A stretch of DNA of 64,000 nt from Hominenteromicrobium mulieris (GTDB taxonomy: Bacteria > Bacillota > Clostridia > Oscillospirales > Acutalibacteraceae): positions 1-64,000 of the forward strand of contig JAJJOY010000002.1 in NCBI GenBank assembly GCA_021029595.1, written 5' to 3'. The notes beneath the pieces are model-generated. The model made no database searches. It was not told the origin of the DNA and worked only from the letters and a program-made list of their open reading frames with translations. A program made the position numbers and the translations under genes. Shown here piece after piece: positions 61,955 to 64,000 of the stretch. Within the stretch, counting starts at the first letter, position 1. Every line of letters begins with the position of its first letter.

Positions 61955-64000
61955 TTACTTGAAGTAACGCACGCCGCTCTCAAAGATCTGCTGATCCTTT
62001 TCGCCCGGCACGTTAAAGTAGAGGTTTTCGCCCTTGCGTTCGCTGTGGCCCATCTTGCCGAAGACGCGGCCGTCCGGGCTTGTGATGCCCTCAATGCCGC
62101 ACACGGAGCCGTTCGGGTTCCATGTGATGTCGCCGCTCACCTTGCCGCACGGCGTGGTGTACTGCGTGGCAATCTGGCCGTTTTCGATGAGCTTTTTCAG
62201 CGCTGCGTCATCCGCTACAAAGCGGCCCTCACCGTGGGAGACCGGGATGGCGAAGACATCACCTGCGTTGACGCCGGAGAGCCACGGAGACTTCGTGTTT
62301 GTCACGCGCGTGTAGACCATGCGGGAAACGTGGCGGCCGAGCGTGTTAAACGTCAAGGTCGGGTCGTCGTCCTTGAGGTCCACGATCTTGCCGTAGGTGA
62401 CAAGACCGAGCTTGATGAGCGCCTGGAAGCCGTTGCAGATGCCGAGCACAAGACCGTCGCGCATGTCGAGCAAGTCCGTGACCGCCTGTGCAATCTTCGG
62501 ATTGCGGAACGTTGTCGCGATGAACTTGCCGGAGCCCTCCGGCTCGTCGCCGCCGGAGAATCCGCCCGGGATCATGATGATCTGGGAGGAGCGGATTGCC
62601 TTTTCCATGCGGTCGATGGTGTATTCGATGTCCTTTGCGCAGAGGTTCTGCACAACAAGGATCTCGGTCTCTGCGCCCGCCTTTTCAAACGCACGCTTCG
62701 TGTCGATCTCGCAGTTGGTGCCCGGGAATACCGGGATAAATACCTTCGGCTTTGCGACGCGGATGACCGGGGAGCCGGTGTACTTGTGGTTATCGAGCGG
62801 CACATCATATTCTACGGCGACGGTCTCCGCTTTATTCGCGAAGATTTTTTCGAGCTTGCCGTTCCAGGTCTCAATGAGGTCGTCCAAGTCGAGTGCTTTG
62901 CCGTTCAGCTCAATCTTTGCCGTATCGGTAACGGTGCCGAGCACAACAGCGTCGAATGTATTCTTGACGCTCTCAAGCGCATCTGCCGGAACTTCCACGA
63001 CGAGTGCGCCGGCCTTCGGGGCAAAAAGCAGCTCTGCGTTTTCGGCAGTCTTCTCGAACTTGAAGCCGAGCTTGTTGCCGAACGCCATCTTCGCAACGGC
63101 AGCAGCCGCGCCGCCTTCCTTGACGACGTGTGCGGAAAGAACAGAGCCGTCCGCGATTTTTGCAAGCACGTTCTTGTAGTACGCCTTCAAAGCTTCCCAG
63201 TTCGGGAGCTCGGTTTCCTTGTCCTCCGGAATCGGCAGCAGTACGGCGTAGTTGCCGGCGTTCTTGAACGCGCCGGAGATCGTCTTGCTGGCCTTCGTCA
63301 TCGTCACCGCAAAGCTGACAAGCGTCGGCGGGACATCGAGGTCTTCAAAGGAGCCGGACATACTGTCCTTGCCGCCGATGGACGGCAGACCGAGGTTCAG
63401 CTGCGCGGTAAGCGCGCCGAGCAGGGCTGCGGCAGGCTTGCCCCAGCGCTCCGGCTTATCGTGCAGGCGCTCGAAGTACTCCTGGAACGTCAAACGGGAC
63501 TTCATCGGATCTGCGCCGACAGCTGCGAGCTTCGAGAGGCTCTCCACAACGGCGTACGCTGCGCCGTGGAACGGCGAGAAGCGTGCAATACCCGGAATAT
63601 AGCCGTAAGCCATAGCGGTGGCGTCATCGGTCTCACCCGTGAGCAGCGGAATCTTCGCAACCATGGCGTCTTCCGGCGTCAGCTGATACTTACCGGCAAA
63701 CGGCATCAAAACGGTGCCTGCGCCGATGGAAGCATCGAAACGCTCGGAAAGGCCCTTCTGGCCGCAGACCTCGAGGCGGGAGAGGTTCTCTGCGAACGCC
63801 TCGTCCAGCGATTTATTTTCAAGGCAAGCCGGTACGGCGTTGCGGTAGTTTTTCGTTTCATCCGGTGCGGTGATGAACGCGTCTGCGTTCTGGGTCACAC
63901 CGTTCGTATCGAGGAATGCACGGCTCAGGTCGACTACGCGGTCGCCGCGCCACTCCATCTTGAGTCTCGGCTCTTCGGTGACGATGGCCACGACCTGCGC
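61955..64000 (-). CDS. purL: Phosphoribosylformylglycinamidine synthase, C-terminal part (cut by the window edge)
   Basis: This is the C-terminal part (about 681 codons) of the large, single-chain PurL, which converts FGAR to FGAM in purine synthesis using glutamine. ATP-binding AIRS-like domain motifs include SPFHGAAYAVVESLSKLAAV and GLPSIGGKDSMSGSFEDLD. The C-terminal glutaminase domain has PVFPGTNCEIDTKRAFEKAG, PGGFSGGDEPEGSGKFIA, the nucleophile Cys in LGICNGFQALI, and SHGEGRF. The frame is open to base 64000 (ending AQVVAIVTEEPRL), so the N-terminal half lies beyond the right edge. The GTG at 63991 is only an internal codon. Confidence 0.95.
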   Translation of the reverse strand, partial: AQVVAIVTEEPRLKMEWRGDRVVDLSRAFLDTNGVTQNADAFITAPDETKNYRNAVPACLENKSLDEAFAENLSRLEVCGQKGLSERFDASIGAGTVLMPFAGKYQLTPEDAMVAKIPLLTGETDDATAMAYGYIPGIARFSPFHGAAYAVVESLSKLAAVGADPMKSRLTFQEYFERLHDKPERWGKPAAALLGALTAQLNLGLPSIGGKDSMSGSFEDLDVPPTLVSFAVTMTKASKTISGAFKNAGNYAVLLPIPEDKETELPNWEALKAYYKNVLAKIADGSVLSAHVVKEGGAAAAVAKMAFGNKLGFKFEKTAENAELLFAPKAGALVVEVPADALESVKNTFDAVVLGTVTDTAKIELNGKALDLDDLIETWNGKLEKIFANKAETVAVEYDVPLDNHKYTGSPVIRVAKPKVFIPVFPGTNCEIDTKRAFEKAGAETEILVVQNLCAKDIEYTIDRMEKAIRSSQIIMIPGGFSGGDEPEGSGKFIATTFRNPKIAQAVTDLLDMRDGLVLGICNGFQALIKLGLVTYGKIVDLKDDDPTLTFNTLGRHVSRMVYTRVTNTKSPWLSGVNAGDVFAIPVSHGEGRFVADDAALKKLIENGQIATQYTTPCGKVSGDITWNPNGSVCGIEGITSPDGRVFGKMGHSERKGENLYFNVPGEKDQQIFESGVRYFK

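Noticed and set aside
1-64000. tRNA, rRNA, CRISPR arrays, integrase-flanked islands
   Set aside because: No tRNA T-loop with acceptor pairing, no repeat-spacer array and no integrase or attachment site was found; the only mobile DNA is the IS end at 1-151.

Overview
The window looks like chromosome of a Gram-positive, strictly anaerobic Clostridia member, probably an Oscillospiraceae/Ruminococcaceae-type gut bacterium. The evidence is an oxygen-sensitive class III ribonucleotide reductase, a tryptophan T-box, AAAGGAGG-type ribosome binding sites, TTGACA/TATAAT-type promoters with 17-18 bp spacers, cell-surface lipoproteins, and a type IV pilus locus without the outer-membrane parts PilP/PilQ. 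The species assignment is inference. Nearly all genes lie on the minus strand; the plus-strand exceptions are the IS transposase, the DUF1003 gene, the alpha-mannosidase and the secA group.

Layout. 1-450: the right end of an IS3-family element sits inside luxS and truncates it. 450-7100: a CsoR-operator-like copper or metal gene (HMA protein), nrdD-nrdG behind a NrdR-like box, then a metal P-type ATPase with a DUF6110-like protein and an unannotated 28-residue membrane peptide. 7440-7740: collapsed remains of a split transketolase, with its terminator still present. 7840-8370: a DUF1003 protein. 8528-11980: a TrpXYZ-type ABC importer controlled by a tryptophan T-box. 12193-13839: an ABC exporter. 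14093-23212: a transglutaminase-like membrane protein whose catalytic Cys is Ala, a DUF58 protein, a MoxR ATPase and a large, frameshifted leucine-rich surface protein.

23217-48758 is the most interesting part. A hybrid histidine kinase, a stand-alone Hpt protein and a REC-HD-GYP-PAS-GGDEF protein form a plausible four-step phosphorelay ending in cyclic-di-GMP turnover. Next to them is a complete Gram-positive type IV pilus operon (pilB-pilT-pilC-pilA-pilD-pilM-pilN-pilO). It ends in a 2433-residue prepilin-like giant adhesin and three small pilin-like proteins. On the other side is a second hybrid kinase, translationally coupled to a solute-binding lipoprotein. I propose that the whole block is a ligand-sensing, c-di-GMP-linked adhesive pilus with a giant modular tip subunit.

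49103-64000 is mostly housekeeping: a GH38 alpha-mannosidase, a nucleotidyltransferase-fold protein, an NCS2 purine permease, secA with a GNAT acetyltransferase and a small lipoprotein, a cellobiose/mannobiose 2-epimerase-like enzyme, alanine racemase, and the C-terminal half of purL, which runs off the right edge. No tRNA, rRNA, CRISPR array or prophage was seen.
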